A DNA stretch of 45,907 nucleotides. Origin: Acidobacteriota bacterium (GTDB taxonomy: Bacteria > Actinomycetota > Actinomycetes > Actinomycetales > Microbacteriaceae). Position numbers and translations under genes: made by a program. The stretch lies in the NCBI GenBank assembly GCA_019351995.1, contig JABBOD010000021.1:1-45907 (forward strand), given 5' to 3'. Below are positions 38,435 through 45,907 of the stretch, piece by piece. Positions within the stretch are counted from its first letter, which is position 1; each line of letters opens with the position of its first letter. Under the pieces are notes generated by a model that was not told where the DNA came from, searched no databases, and saw nothing but the letters and a program-made list of their open reading frames with translations.

Positions 38435-39844
38435 CTACTCGAGGTAGTCGCGCAGCGACTGCGAGCGAGACGGGTGGCGCAGCTTGGCCATCGTCTTCGA
38501 CTCGATCTGACGGATCCGCTCGCGCGTCACGCCGAAGGTGTCGCCGATCTGGTCCAGCGTTTTCGGCATGCCGTCACCGAGGCCGAAGCGCATCCGGATG
38601 ACGCCGGCCTCGCGCTCGGACAGTGAGTCGAGCAGGCTCTCGAGCTGCTTCTGCAACATCGTGAATCCCACCGCGTCAGCCGGAACAACCGCTTCGGTGT
38701 CTTCGATCAGGTCGCCGAACTCGCTGTCGCCATCCTCACCAAGCGGGGTGTGCAGCGAGATCGGCTCGCGACCGTACTTCTGCACCTCGATGACCTTTTC
38801 GGGAGTCATGTCGAGTTCGCGGCTGAGCTCTTCGGGCGTTGGTTCGCGACCCAGGTCCTGCAGCATCTGGCGCTGCACGCGGGCGAGCTTGTTGATGACC
38901 TCGACCATGTGCACCGGGATGCGAATGGTACGGGCCTGGTCCGCCATGGCGCGAGTGATCGCCTGCCGGATCCACCACGTGGCGTATGTGGAGAACTTGA
39001 AGCCCTTGGTGTAATCGAACTTCTCGACGGCACGGATCAGGCCCAGATTCCCCTCCTGAATCAGATCCAGGAACTGCATGCCGCGACCGGTGTAGCGCTT
39101 GGCGAGCGACACAACGAGTCGGAGGTTGGCGCCGAGCAGGTGGCTCTTGGCACGCTGACCGTCACGGGCGACCCAGGACAGTTCGCGCCCGAGCTGTGAA
39201 CGCTTCTCCGCGTCCGACATGTGTGAGAGCTTCTCTTCGGCAAACAGACCGGCTTCGATGCGCATCGCCAGTTCGACCTCTTCGGCCGCGTTCAGCAGCG
39301 CGACCTTGCCGATCTGCTTCAGGTAGTCCTTGACGGGGTCGGCCGTCGCACCGGTGATCGCGGCCGAGTAGACAGGAACCTCGTCGTCGTCGTCGGTCAT
39401 CGACAGGCGCAGCGCGCCGGTCGGAAGCGGCTCGTCGCTTCCCGTCGATTTGGTGTCCTCGTCGTCGTCGGCATCGATTGCCTCGTCGTCGGGGACCTCG
39501 GTGACCTCTTCCTTATCCGCGTCGACCGGGGTCTCGGTGTCGTCATCGACGTCATCGACGTCGTCGACCACGATGACATCCGTGTCGTCGAGGTCGTCGA
39601 CGTCTTCGTCACCTGCGGCCTTGGAGCCTGCCGTGCCGGCCTTTGCCGTTGCCTTCTTCGCGGGAGTCACGACCTTGGCGGCGGCTTTCGGAGCCGCGGC
39701 AGCCTTCGGAGCAGGGGCAGCCTTCGCGGCAGGTTCGGCCTTCGCTCCTGTGGTCGTCGACGATGCGGATTTCGTTGCGGCGCGAGACGAGACGGGCTGG
39801 TCGTCACTGACCAGCTCTGTCGTCGTAGTGGTTCGGGTTGCCAT
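38435..39844 (-). CDS. sigA: Principal RNA polymerase sigma factor
   Basis: A 469-residue group 1 sigma-70 factor. The first 150 residues are an Ala/Lys/Pro-rich then strongly Asp/Glu-rich, probably disordered stretch. Region 1.2 begins at [11 protein letters not shown], region 2 shows [16 protein letters not shown] and [13 protein letters not shown], and region 4 ends in [15 protein letters not shown] 39844 has GGAAGGGG upstream and gives M-A-T-R-T; the frame is open to 39886 without support. murT and gatD follow on the same strand. Confidence 0.96.
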   Translation of the reverse strand: MATRTTTTTELVSDDQPVSSRAATKSASSTTTGAKAEPAAKAAPAPKAAAAPKAAAKVVTPAKKATAKAGTAGSKAAGDEDVDDLDDTDVIVVDDVDDVDDDTETPVDADKEEVTEVPDDEAIDADDDEDTKSTGSDEPLPTGALRLSMTDDDDEVPVYSAAITGATADPVKDYLKQIGKVALLNAAEEVELAMRIEAGLFAEEKLSHMSDAEKRSQLGRELSWVARDGQRAKSHLLGANLRLVVSLAKRYTGRGMQFLDLIQEGNLGLIRAVEKFDYTKGFKFSTYATWWIRQAITRAMADQARTIRIPVHMVEVINKLARVQRQMLQDLGREPTPEELSRELDMTPEKVIEVQKYGREPISLHTPLGEDGDSEFGDLIEDTEAVVPADAVGFTMLQKQLESLLDSLSEREAGVIRMRFGLGDGMPKTLDQIGDTFGVTRERIRQIESKTMAKLRHPSRSQSLRDYLE

Positions 39845-39953
39845 GCGGACCCCTTCCAGGCGGTTTCGGGCAGAACTAAGACCCATGTCAAGTCCCTCGA
39901 GGCTCCGCGCTGAACGCTGACCTCAACCGGGGACAAAGACCGGGTCCTGAATG

Positions 39954-39962
39954 ATTATCGCA
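39954..39962 (-). promoter_or_regulatory. Candidate extended -10 promoter of sigA
   Basis: On the minus strand TGC-GATAAT (39962-39954) is a near-consensus extended -10. It predicts a leader of about 100 bases before the sigA ATG. The -35 region is not recognisable, as often with extended -10 promoters. Confidence 0.45.
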
Positions 39963-39981
39963 CACCTTCCGGACCGAATCC

Positions 39982-40007
39982 GCCGGACGGCCGGAACGCC
40001 GTCTGGT
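39982..40007 (-). terminator. GC-rich hairpin after the MFS gene
   Basis: A 10-bp stem including two G-T pairs (39982-39991 with 39998-40007) around a 6-base loop lies 23 bp after the stop of the MFS gene at 40031. The core GACGGC/GCCGTC is perfect. There is no U-tract, so termination is only possible. Confidence 0.35.
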
Positions 40008-40030
40008 GGTGCGGCGGGTTGCGTGCCGCC

Positions 40031-41365
40031 TCAGTCCTCGGCTGCGAGTCGTCGCGACGCGCGCGATCTGAAGAGTGCAACCCACAACGGGGCGATTTCT
40101 ATTCCCTCTTCCTCGAACATGCGCCGGCGGGTTCGGTGCCGTGCATGCAGCAGGCCGACGACCCCGATCCCCACGACAACGAACGGAACGAGGAACGCGA
40201 TCCGGAATGACGCCAACGCGTAGAGCTGGGACGCCGCCCCGGAAGCGACGCGGGCGGCATCCATCACGTCCAGCACCATGCCGATCGCCAGCATCGAGAC
40301 AAAGCCACCGAAGAAGCCACCGACGTTGACGATTCCCGACGCGGAACCGAGTGCGTGTCCGGGATTGAAGGTTCGCGCCAGATCGAAACCGATCAGGGAT
40401 CCTGGTCCGCCGGTTCCGATCGCGACAAACAGAGCGATCACCAGACCGATCGGTGGGGTACCCGGCCACAGGAGCACGATCGACCAGATCGCGAAGATCA
40501 TCGCGACGAGTGCGAGGACGAGGTTGCTGCGCCGCAACGGATAGCGCGCCACCAGGAATCCGATCACCGGACCGGTGACCACACTGCCGACAACGAGCAT
40601 GGAGAACACCGTGGCCGCAGTTCCGACCCGATAGCCGAGTCCGGCAGTCAGGAAGGGGTATCCCCACATGATCGAGATCAGCGTCGGCACCGTGCCGCCG
40701 ACCCAGTGCGACCAGAAGCCCAGCTGCGTCCCGGGCCGTTCGAGGGTCTTTCGAAGCTGGGTCAAGGTGCCGGAGGTCGGGACCGGACGTGTCGCGAGCG
40801 GAGGCTCCCCGCGACGCACCATGACCGCCACCACCGCGGCGGCGAGAACCGAGGCGCCACTGGCGACGAGCAGAGCGGGCTGCCAGCCCGCGAGATGCAG
40901 AAATACTGCAAACGGGACCGCCGCCAACAGCTGGCCGAACTGCCCGATCGCACCCACCCACTGGCTGAGTTGCGGCAGCAGGCGACCGCTGAACCAGTTG
41001 GGCAGAAGCCGAATGACCGAGATGAAGGTGGCGGCGTCGCCCATTCCCACCAGGATTCGGCCGGTGATCGCGACCCCCAGATTCGGCGAAATGGCGAGGA
41101 CCGCCTGCCCCGTTGCCATGATCAAGGCACCCACGATGATCAGCGTCTTCGATCCGACCCGGTCGACGAGGAGTCCCACCGGAATCTGCAGGGCCGCGTA
41201 CACGACGATCTGCAGCACGGCCACGGTCGATATCGCCGCGGCATTGACCTGGAACCGCTCGGTCGCGTCGACCGTCAGCACCCCGAAAGACGTGCGTTGC
41301 GTCACGCCGATGAGGTAGGCGAACACCGCCCCGGCGAAGACCAGCCACGAACGAGCGGAATTCAC
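40031..41365 (-). CDS. Major facilitator superfamily transporter
   Basis: A 444-residue permease with 12 predicted helices. The loop 2-3 signature G-L-L-V-D-R-V-G-S-K and a second-half G-F-L-V-A-R-Y-P-L-R-R mark the MFS fold; the A-T-F-I-S-V-I-R-L-L-P-N-W-F segment resembles glucarate/nitrate-type porters. The substrate is unknown. GTG 41365 lies six bases after TAGCCT with no ribosome site, so the message may be leaderless even though the PAC2 gene is just 39 bp upstream on the same strand. Confidence 0.88.
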   Translation of the reverse strand: MNSARSWLVFAGAVFAYLIGVTQRTSFGVLTVDATERFQVNAAAISTVAVLQIVVYAALQIPVGLLVDRVGSKTLIIVGALIMATGQAVLAISPNLGVAITGRILVGMGDAATFISVIRLLPNWFSGRLLPQLSQWVGAIGQFGQLLAAVPFAVFLHLAGWQPALLVASGASVLAAAVVAVMVRRGEPPLATRPVPTSGTLTQLRKTLERPGTQLGFWSHWVGGTVPTLISIMWGYPFLTAGLGYRVGTAATVFSMLVVGSVVTGPVIGFLVARYPLRRSNLVLALVAMIFAIWSIVLLWPGTPPIGLVIALFVAIGTGGPGSLIGFDLARTFNPGHALGSASGIVNVGGFFGGFVSMLAIGMVLDVMDAARVASGAASQLYALASFRIAFLVPFVVVGIGVVGLLHARHRTRRRMFEEEGIEIAPLWVALFRSRASRRLAAED

Positions 41366-41377
41366 CCGTCCAGGCTA
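41366..41377 (-). promoter_or_regulatory. -10 element for a leaderless MFS transcript
   Basis: TAGCCT on the minus strand (41377-41372), six-base spacer, then GTG at 41365. The same hexamer is used at dut. Confidence 0.45.
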
Positions 41378-41404
41378 CGACCGCGGATGACGCAGGATGA
41401 TCGC

Positions 41405-42313
41405 TCAGTCGTTGTCGCGACGGTTCGCGAGGAACTTCTCCAGCTCCGCAGCGATCGAGTCGGCGTTCGGCAGCTCGCCGCTCTCGTCGACCAGAGGTGA
41501 CGGGAGCGGGTTGTCTTCCATGTAGCTGTCGTGCCGCGCCTCCAGGGTGCCGACCAACCGCTGGAGCTCCTGGTTGCCCTCCACCTGCTCGTCGACCTTG
41601 GCCAGGAACGTGCGGTTCTCCTCCCGGAGCCGATCGGTCGGGAAGATCAATCCGGTCGCGGCGCTGATGCTCTCCAGTGCGGTGATCGCCGCCATCGGAA
41701 ACTCCGTGTCCGCGAGATAGTGCGGCACCAGCAACACGAAGCCCGCGGTCGGGTGCCCGAGTGCTGACAGCCGGTACTCGAGGAGGTGCAGCGCGTTTCC
41801 GGGTGCCTGCGTGCGCGGCTTCCAGACCGAGAGGGAGTCGATCAGCTCCGCGCGATTGCCGCTCACCGTCACGCCGATGGGGCGGGTGTGGGGTACGGGC
41901 ATGGGGATCGCATGCACCCAGGTCGTGTCCTTCACCTGATAGCGATCGACCAACTGCAAGATGGCTTGGCTGAAGCGCTCCCACTGGAAATCCGGCTCGA
42001 ACCCGGTCAGCAGGAGGAAAGGCTGCCCGAGCTCGTCTTTGGCCAGGTACAGCGACAGCTTCAACGGCGTGTACTCGGTCAGGTGGTCCTGGTCGAAGAA
42101 GATCGTCGGGCGCCGCGCACGATAGTCGAGCAGCGCATCCGTATCGAAGGTGACGATCTCACGCACCTCGAGGGTGTCGAGGAGGTACTGACCCAGCTGC
42201 GAGACCGCGGAGCCTGCATCGGCGAAACCCGTGAGGCCCGCGACGAGATGCAGGCCGAGCGGAACCTGAGGGACCTCGAGAGAGAGGTCGTAGAGTCCGC
42301 CGGCATCGTGCAT
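41405..42313 (-). CDS. PAC2 family protein
   Basis: A 302-residue protein of the PAC2 family, related to eukaryotic proteasome assembly chaperones; common in actinobacteria, where its role is not settled. Seen are the G-L-H-L-V-A-G-L-T-G-F-A-D-A-G start, F-D-x-D-x-L-L-D-Y-R-A-R-R-P, the L-L-L-T-G-F-E-P-D-x-x-W strand and a P-H-Y-L segment near 200. The C-terminus is a coiled, acidic stretch. ATG 42313 follows TAGACT at six bases. It is divergent from pepA. Confidence 0.88.
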   Translation of the reverse strand: MHDAGGLYDLSLEVPQVPLGLHLVAGLTGFADAGSAVSQLGQYLLDTLEVREIVTFDTDALLDYRARRPTIFFDQDHLTEYTPLKLSLYLAKDELGQPFLLLTGFEPDFQWERFSQAILQLVDRYQVKDTTWVHAIPMPVPHTRPIGVTVSGNRAELIDSLSVWKPRTQAPGNALHLLEYRLSALGHPTAGFVLLVPHYLADTEFPMAAITALESISAATGLIFPTDRLREENRTFLAKVDEQVEGNQELQRLVGTLEARHDSYMEDNPLPSPLVDESGELPNADSIAAELEKFLANRRDND

Positions 42314-42325
42314 GGCTCCAGTCTA
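42314..42325 (-). promoter_or_regulatory. -10 element for a leaderless PAC2 transcript
   Basis: TAGACT on the minus strand (42325-42320), spacer GGAGCC, then ATG at 42313. The divergent pepA promoter uses the same six-base spacer. Confidence 0.5.
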
Positions 42326-42404
42326 AATCGTGCCGTCCGGCGTCGCCCGGGGCGCGCGATGTCGGCGTCATGCTGACAGCGAACAGCTTCCAGCTCGCAA
42401 TCAG

Positions 42405-42416
42405 TAACGTGGAGCC
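42405..42416 (+). promoter_or_regulatory. -10 element for a leaderless pepA transcript
   Basis: TAACGT at 42405-42410, spacer GGAGCC, then ATG at 42417. GGAG in the spacer could be mistaken for a ribosome site, but it is only two bases from the ATG. Confidence 0.5.
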
Positions 42417-43913
42417 ATGGCCGCTCCCACCCTCTCCCTTTCGGTTCACTCTCCCCTGGTCGTCGAGGCTGACGTCCTTGTCCTCGGCGTGCACAAGACG
42501 GGCGACGGCCCGCGGCTGCTCAGCGACGAGCCGGGGTTCGCCGGAATCGCGGCCGCTCTCAGCCAGATCGGCGCGACAGGCGCTGCCGATGAGCTGCGGC
42601 GGCTTCCCGCCCCTGACGGCTCGTCGACGCCCATCGCTCTGATCGGACTCGGTTCCGTCGTCTCCGCGGAGACGCTTCGGTCCGCAGCGGGCGCCGCCAC
42701 GCGCCAGCTCACCGGCATCGGTCACCTCGCCATCGCCTTGCCCGCGAGTTCTGACCCGGAAGTGCAGGCAATCCTCGAAGGTGCCGGGATCGGGGCGTAC
42801 GCATACGCCGACTATCGGGTCGCGACACGGGACTCGACCACGACGCCGGCCTCGCGGATCACGGTCCTCGTGACGCCCGGTCTCGGTGATGACATGACGC
42901 TCGCCCGCGCGAACGCCACGACCATGGCGGTCCAGACGGTTCGCGATCTGGTCAACATGCCCCCGTCCGACCTGTATCCCGAAACTCTGGCCGCCGCCGC
43001 GGTCGAGTTGGCCGACGGCTTGCCGGTCGAGGTGGAGATCCTCGACGAGCCGGCCCTCATGGCTGGGGGCTTCGGCGGCATCCTCGGGGTCGGACAGGGC
43101 TCGAGTCGCGGTCCGCGTCTCGCGGTCGTGCGGTACTCCCCCGCAGGCGCCGACAAACATCTGGCCCTCGTGGGCAAAGGGATCACCTTCGACTCCGGCG
43201 GGCTGTCGCTGAAGCCCCCCGCATCCATGGTCGGCATGAAGTACGACATGACGGGAGCAGCGACAGTGCTCGCCGCCACACTCGCGGCTGCGAGGCTCGG
43301 CCTGCCGGTCCGCATGACCGCCTGGCTGTGCATCGCCGAGAATCTGCCATCGGGCACCGCAGCCCGACCCAACGACGTCTTGCGCATCCGCGGGGGGAAG
43401 ACCGTCGAAGTGCTCAACACGGATGCCGAAGGTCGCCTGGTGCTGGCCGACGGCATCGTCGCAGCCAGTGAGGAGCACCCGGACGCCATCGTTGACGTCG
43501 CGACGCTGACCGGCGCCGCCCGCGTGAGTATGGGCGAGCGCTTCGTGCCCGCGATGGGGGACGACACGCTGGTCGCTCGGACCATTGCCGCCGGTGTCAG
43601 CGTCGGCGAACCGATCTGGCACATGCCCATGCCTCCGGAGTTGCGCTCGGTGCTCGACAGCGACATCGCGGACATCGCCAACGCGAAACCGGGGAATCCA
43701 ACCGGGGGCATGCTGGTCGCTGCGCACTTCCTCTCCTATTTCGTCGGGACCAGTGGAGAGGGCGAGGATGCGGCACCGATTCCGTGGGCGCACCTCGACA
43801 TCGCTGGAGCCGCCAACAATGGCGGAGCACCGCATGGCGAAATCGGCAAGGGTCCGACCGGCGTCACAGTCCGCACGCTGATCGCCCTCGCAGAAGATTT
43901 TTCGCGGCCATAG
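42417..43913 (+). CDS. pepA: Leucyl aminopeptidase (M17)
   Basis: A 498-residue cytosolic M17 metallopeptidase that removes N-terminal residues from peptides. The C-terminal catalytic domain shows G-K-G-I-T-F-D-S-G-G-L-S-L-K-P (metal-binding Lys and Asp), K-Y-D-M-T-G-A-A, and the family signature N-T-D-A-E-G-R-L-V-L-A-D (Asp, Glu, Arg). The N-terminal third is the less conserved oligomerisation domain. A hairpin terminator follows 12 bp after its stop. Its divergent neighbour, PAC2, is also linked to protein turnover. Confidence 0.95.
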   Translation: MAAPTLSLSVHSPLVVEADVLVLGVHKTGDGPRLLSDEPGFAGIAAALSQIGATGAADELRRLPAPDGSSTPIALIGLGSVVSAETLRSAAGAATRQLTGIGHLAIALPASSDPEVQAILEGAGIGAYAYADYRVATRDSTTTPASRITVLVTPGLGDDMTLARANATTMAVQTVRDLVNMPPSDLYPETLAAAAVELADGLPVEVEILDEPALMAGGFGGILGVGQGSSRGPRLAVVRYSPAGADKHLALVGKGITFDSGGLSLKPPASMVGMKYDMTGAATVLAATLAAARLGLPVRMTAWLCIAENLPSGTAARPNDVLRIRGGKTVEVLNTDAEGRLVLADGIVAASEEHPDAIVDVATLTGAARVSMGERFVPAMGDDTLVARTIAAGVSVGEPIWHMPMPPELRSVLDSDIADIANAKPGNPTGGMLVAAHFLSYFVGTSGEGEDAAPIPWAHLDIAGAANNGGAPHGEIGKGPTGVTVRTLIALAEDFSRP

Positions 43914-43925
43914 TAGGGTCTTTGT

Positions 43926-43947
43926 GGCAGGGAACCCCTTGCCTTTT
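43926..43947 (+). terminator. Intrinsic terminator of pepA
   Basis: A 7-bp stem, GGCAGGG (43926-43932) with CCTTGCC (43937-43943, one G-T pair), closes a 4-base loop and is followed directly by TTTT. It starts 12 bp after the pepA stop codon. Confidence 0.7.
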
Positions 43948-43950
43948 CAG

Positions 43951-43979
43951 GTACCGCGTGAGCTATCGCTCGGTGGTAC
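43951..43979 (+). promoter_or_regulatory. Strong hairpin upstream of lpdA
   Basis: A 12-bp stem with one bulged G pairs 43951-43963 with 43968-43979 around a TATC loop (arms GTACC...GAGC and GCTC...GGTAC). It has no U-tract and lies just after the pepA terminator, about 42 bp before the lpdA GTG. It may structure the lpdA leader or be an operator dyad. Confidence 0.45.
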
Positions 43980-44021
43980 TGCAGTCGTGATGTGAGTGCT
44001 GTCGCACGAGGGAGTTGCCGG

Positions 44022-45395
44022 GTGTCCGAGCAGAAATTTGACCTTGTCGTGCTGGGCGCCGGGAGTGGCGGATACGCCGCGGCCCTCCGTGCCAGCGAAC
44101 TGGGAATGTCCGTCGCTCTGATCGAGAAGGACAAGGTCGGCGGGACGTGCCTGCACATCGGCTGCATCCCGACGAAGACTCTCCTGCACGCGGCCGAGGT
44201 TGCTGACTTCACCCGCGAGGCCGCGAAGTTCGGCGTCAAGGCAGAGCTGCACGGAATGGACATGGCCGCCGTGACCGCGTACCGCGAGGGCATCGTCGCC
44301 AGCAAGTACAAGGGACTGCAAGGGCTCCTGAAGGCTCGCGGCGTGACCACGATCGCCGGCACCGGTCACCTCAGCTCCCCCACCACCGTGCACGTCGGCG
44401 ATGACGTCATCACCGGCACCAATGTCGTGCTGGCCACCGGCTCGTATTCGCGCAGCCTCCCTGGCCTCGAAATCGGCGGTCGCGTGATCACCTCCGAGCA
44501 GGCGCTCGGTCTCGATTACGTGCCGAAGAAGGTCATCGTCCTCGGTGGCGGTGTCATCGGTGTCGAGTTCTCCAGCGTGTGGAAGAGCTTCGGTGCGGAG
44601 GTGCAGATCGTCGAGGCACTTCCCCACCTGGTCCCGAACGAGGACGAGTCGGTCAGCAAGCAGTTCGAACGCGCCTTCCGTAAGCGCGGCATCAACTTCA
44701 GCGTCGGCGTCCGCTTTCAGAGCGTCACCCAGGACGAGAACGGTGTTGTCGTCACCTTGGAGGACGGCCAAACCTTCGAGGGCGAGCTCCTCCTCGTCGC
44801 GGTCGGTCGCGGCCCGTCGACGGCCGGGCTCGGCTTCGAAGAGGTCGGCGTCACCATGGATCGCGGTTTCGTGATCACCAACGAGCGCCTCCAGACCAAC
44901 ATCCCGGGCCTGTATGCCGTCGGCGATATCGTTCCGGGGCTTCAGCTGGCCCACCGCGGCTTCAGCCAGGGCATCTTCGTGGCCGAAGAGATCGCGGGGC
45001 TCAACCCGGTCGTCGTGGAAGACGCCATGATTCCGAAGGTGACCTACTCGGACCCCGAGGTCGCATCGGTCGGACTGAGCGAGGCGAAAGCCATCGAAAA
45101 ATTCGGTGCGGATGCGATCAGCAGCTACGACTACAACCTCGCCGGAAACGGCAAGAGCCACATCCTCGAGACCTCCGGCTCGATCAAGGTGATCCGTCAG
45201 AAGGACGGTCCCGTGCTCGGAGTCCACATGATCGGTGCCCGCGTCGGCGAGCTCATCGGTGAGGCACAGCTCGCCGTGAACTGGGAGGCGTACCCCGAGG
45301 ACATCGCTCCGTTCATCCATGCCCACCCGACGCAGAGTGAGGCACTCGGCGAGGCGTTCCTGGCCCTGGCCGGAAAGCCTCTGCACGCCATCTGA
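44022..45395 (+). CDS. lpdA: Dihydrolipoyl dehydrogenase (E3)
   Basis: A 457-residue FAD disulfide reductase that reoxidises dihydrolipoamide of the 2-oxo acid dehydrogenase complexes. FAD motif V-L-G-A-G-S-G-G-Y (10-18), redox cysteines C43 and C48 in G-G-T-C-L-H-I-G-C-I-P-T-K, the NAD motif V-L-G-G-G-V-I-G-V-E and the C-terminal H-A-H-P-T-Q-S-E with the active-site His-Glu pair are all present. GTG 44022 was chosen since GGGAG precedes it; the open frame reaches back to 43992. sucB follows 72 bp later. Confidence 0.96.
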   Translation: MSEQKFDLVVLGAGSGGYAAALRASELGMSVALIEKDKVGGTCLHIGCIPTKTLLHAAEVADFTREAAKFGVKAELHGMDMAAVTAYREGIVASKYKGLQGLLKARGVTTIAGTGHLSSPTTVHVGDDVITGTNVVLATGSYSRSLPGLEIGGRVITSEQALGLDYVPKKVIVLGGGVIGVEFSSVWKSFGAEVQIVEALPHLVPNEDESVSKQFERAFRKRGINFSVGVRFQSVTQDENGVVVTLEDGQTFEGELLLVAVGRGPSTAGLGFEEVGVTMDRGFVITNERLQTNIPGLYAVGDIVPGLQLAHRGFSQGIFVAEEIAGLNPVVVEDAMIPKVTYSDPEVASVGLSEAKAIEKFGADAISSYDYNLAGNGKSHILETSGSIKVIRQKDGPVLGVHMIGARVGELIGEAQLAVNWEAYPEDIAPFIHAHPTQSEALGEAFLALAGKPLHAI

Positions 45396-45467
45396 CCACC
45401 CGCCCATCCACCCGGATTGGCACAGAACTAAGCTAGCCACGACACGCCGCACTAAGGAGCATCACTG

Positions 45468-45907
45468 ATGAGCGAATCCGTCAGCCTTCCCGCACTCGGA
45501 GAGAGTGTGACCGAGGGCACGGTGACCCGCTGGCTCAAGAAGGTTGGCGACCGCGTCGAGGTCGACGAGCCACTGCTCGAGGTCTCGACGGACAAGGTCG
45601 ACACCGAGATCCCGTCGCCGGTAGCCGGTGTGATCGAGGCGATTCTCGTCCAGGAGGACGAGACCGTCGAGGTGGGCACCGCGCTGGTCACGATCGGGGA
45701 CGGGTCGGGGGCGGGTGCGCCCGCTGAGGCGCCCGTGGCCGCCGCGGAAGCTCCGGCGGACGTCCAGCCAGCACCAGAGGTGGCACCGGAGCCAGAGCAA
45801 GTTCCGGAACGGACGCCGGCAGCGCCGGCCGAAGCAGCCCCCGTTGCTGCCCCTGAGCCTGCTGTCGCGCCTGAGCCCGTCGCTTCGCCTGAGCCCGTCG
45901 CTTCGCC
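45468..45907 (+). CDS. sucB: 2-oxo acid dehydrogenase E2 (dihydrolipoyl acyltransferase), N-terminal part
   Basis: The first 146 codons are inside the window; the gene runs off the end. Residues 1-78 form a lipoyl domain: [13 protein letters not shown], and [10 protein letters not shown] with the lysine that carries lipoate. An Ala/Pro/Glu-rich flexible linker follows. Next to lpdA this is probably the succinyltransferase of the 2-oxoglutarate dehydrogenase complex; a pyruvate E2 cannot be excluded, since actinobacterial complexes often share E2. The ATG has an AAGGAG site. Confidence 0.9.
   Translation, partial: MSESVSLPALGESVTEGTVTRWLKKVGDRVEVDEPLLEVSTDKVDTEIPSPVAGVIEAILVQEDETVEVGTALVTIGDGSGAGAPAEAPVAAAEAPADVQPAPEVAPEPEQVPERTPAAPAEAAPVAAPEPAVAPEPVASPEPVAS
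45868..45907 (+). repeat. 18-bp tandem repeat in the sucB linker
   Basis: Two exact copies of an 18-bp unit encoding P-E-P-V-A-S, and the start of a third, lie at the very end of the window, within the linker after the lipoyl domain. A further imperfect P-E-P-A-V-A precedes them. The total number of copies is not visible. Confidence 0.75.

Noticed and set aside
39888..41984. A 698-codon open frame on the minus strand
   Set aside because: It is antiphase to the clear MFS and PAC2 genes, is full of R, G, A and P typical of high-GC shadow frames, and shows no family motif.

Overview
The window is a gene-dense, high-GC actinobacterial chromosome segment with 39 protein genes and the 3' end of one tRNA. 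Several families are almost confined to Actinomycetota (DUF3000, DUF3093, DUF3159, DUF3710, DUF4193, SepH, DUF7455, MurT/GatD), and many genes start with GTG or appear leaderless. A Microbacteriaceae-like host is my best guess, partly because the cell-wall genes look adapted to the group B peptidoglycan typical of that family. I saw no insertion sequence, prophage or CRISPR array, and no gene-free stretch above 300 bases.

Layout. 1-44: tRNA-Val(CAC) 3' end. 71-3281 (minus): amtB, a degenerate Amt-like paralogue that lacks both pore histidines, and a DUF2071 gene. 3521-10376: nhaA, zapE, sseA-sufE, an alpha/beta hydrolase, and DUF3000 with an RNase D-like exonuclease. 10486-13856: fadA-fadB, fatty-acid beta-oxidation. 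13861-18304 (minus): dxs, an aldo/keto reductase and an MFS exporter. 18359-21175: aconitase, with a perfect 18-bp palindrome upstream. 21343-25194: the conserved actinobacterial block DUF3159, DUF3710, dut, DUF3093, DUF4193 and sepH. 25219-34152: a nucleotide pyrophosphatase-like enzyme, parC, a carboxylesterase, a polytopic membrane protein and parE. 34362-39844: a small zinc-ribbon protein, two overlapping alanine racemase-like genes, gatD and murT homologues, and the principal sigma factor. 40031-45907: an MFS transporter, a PAC2 protein, pepA, lpdA and the start of sucB.

The most striking part is 34612-38412. The two racemase-like proteins have decayed in complementary ways. One keeps the catalytic-lysine barrel but has lost the tyrosine hairpin that normally reaches into the partner's active site. 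The other keeps that tyrosine but has lost the lysine and most of the barrel. Natural alanine racemases build each active site from two subunits, so the pair looks like an obligate heterodimer with one active site. Facing it are a MurT-like ligase without the cysteine zinc ribbon and a GatD-like subunit whose nucleophilic cysteine is alanine. I infer that these four genes could act in making a non-standard stem peptide, possibly the group B bridge attached to the alpha-carboxyl of D-glutamate with a D-diamino acid. This is a hypothesis; the residue losses are seen directly.

A second theme is transcript architecture. Eight genes have a TANNNT hexamer placed 6-7 bases before the start codon, as expected for leaderless mRNAs.
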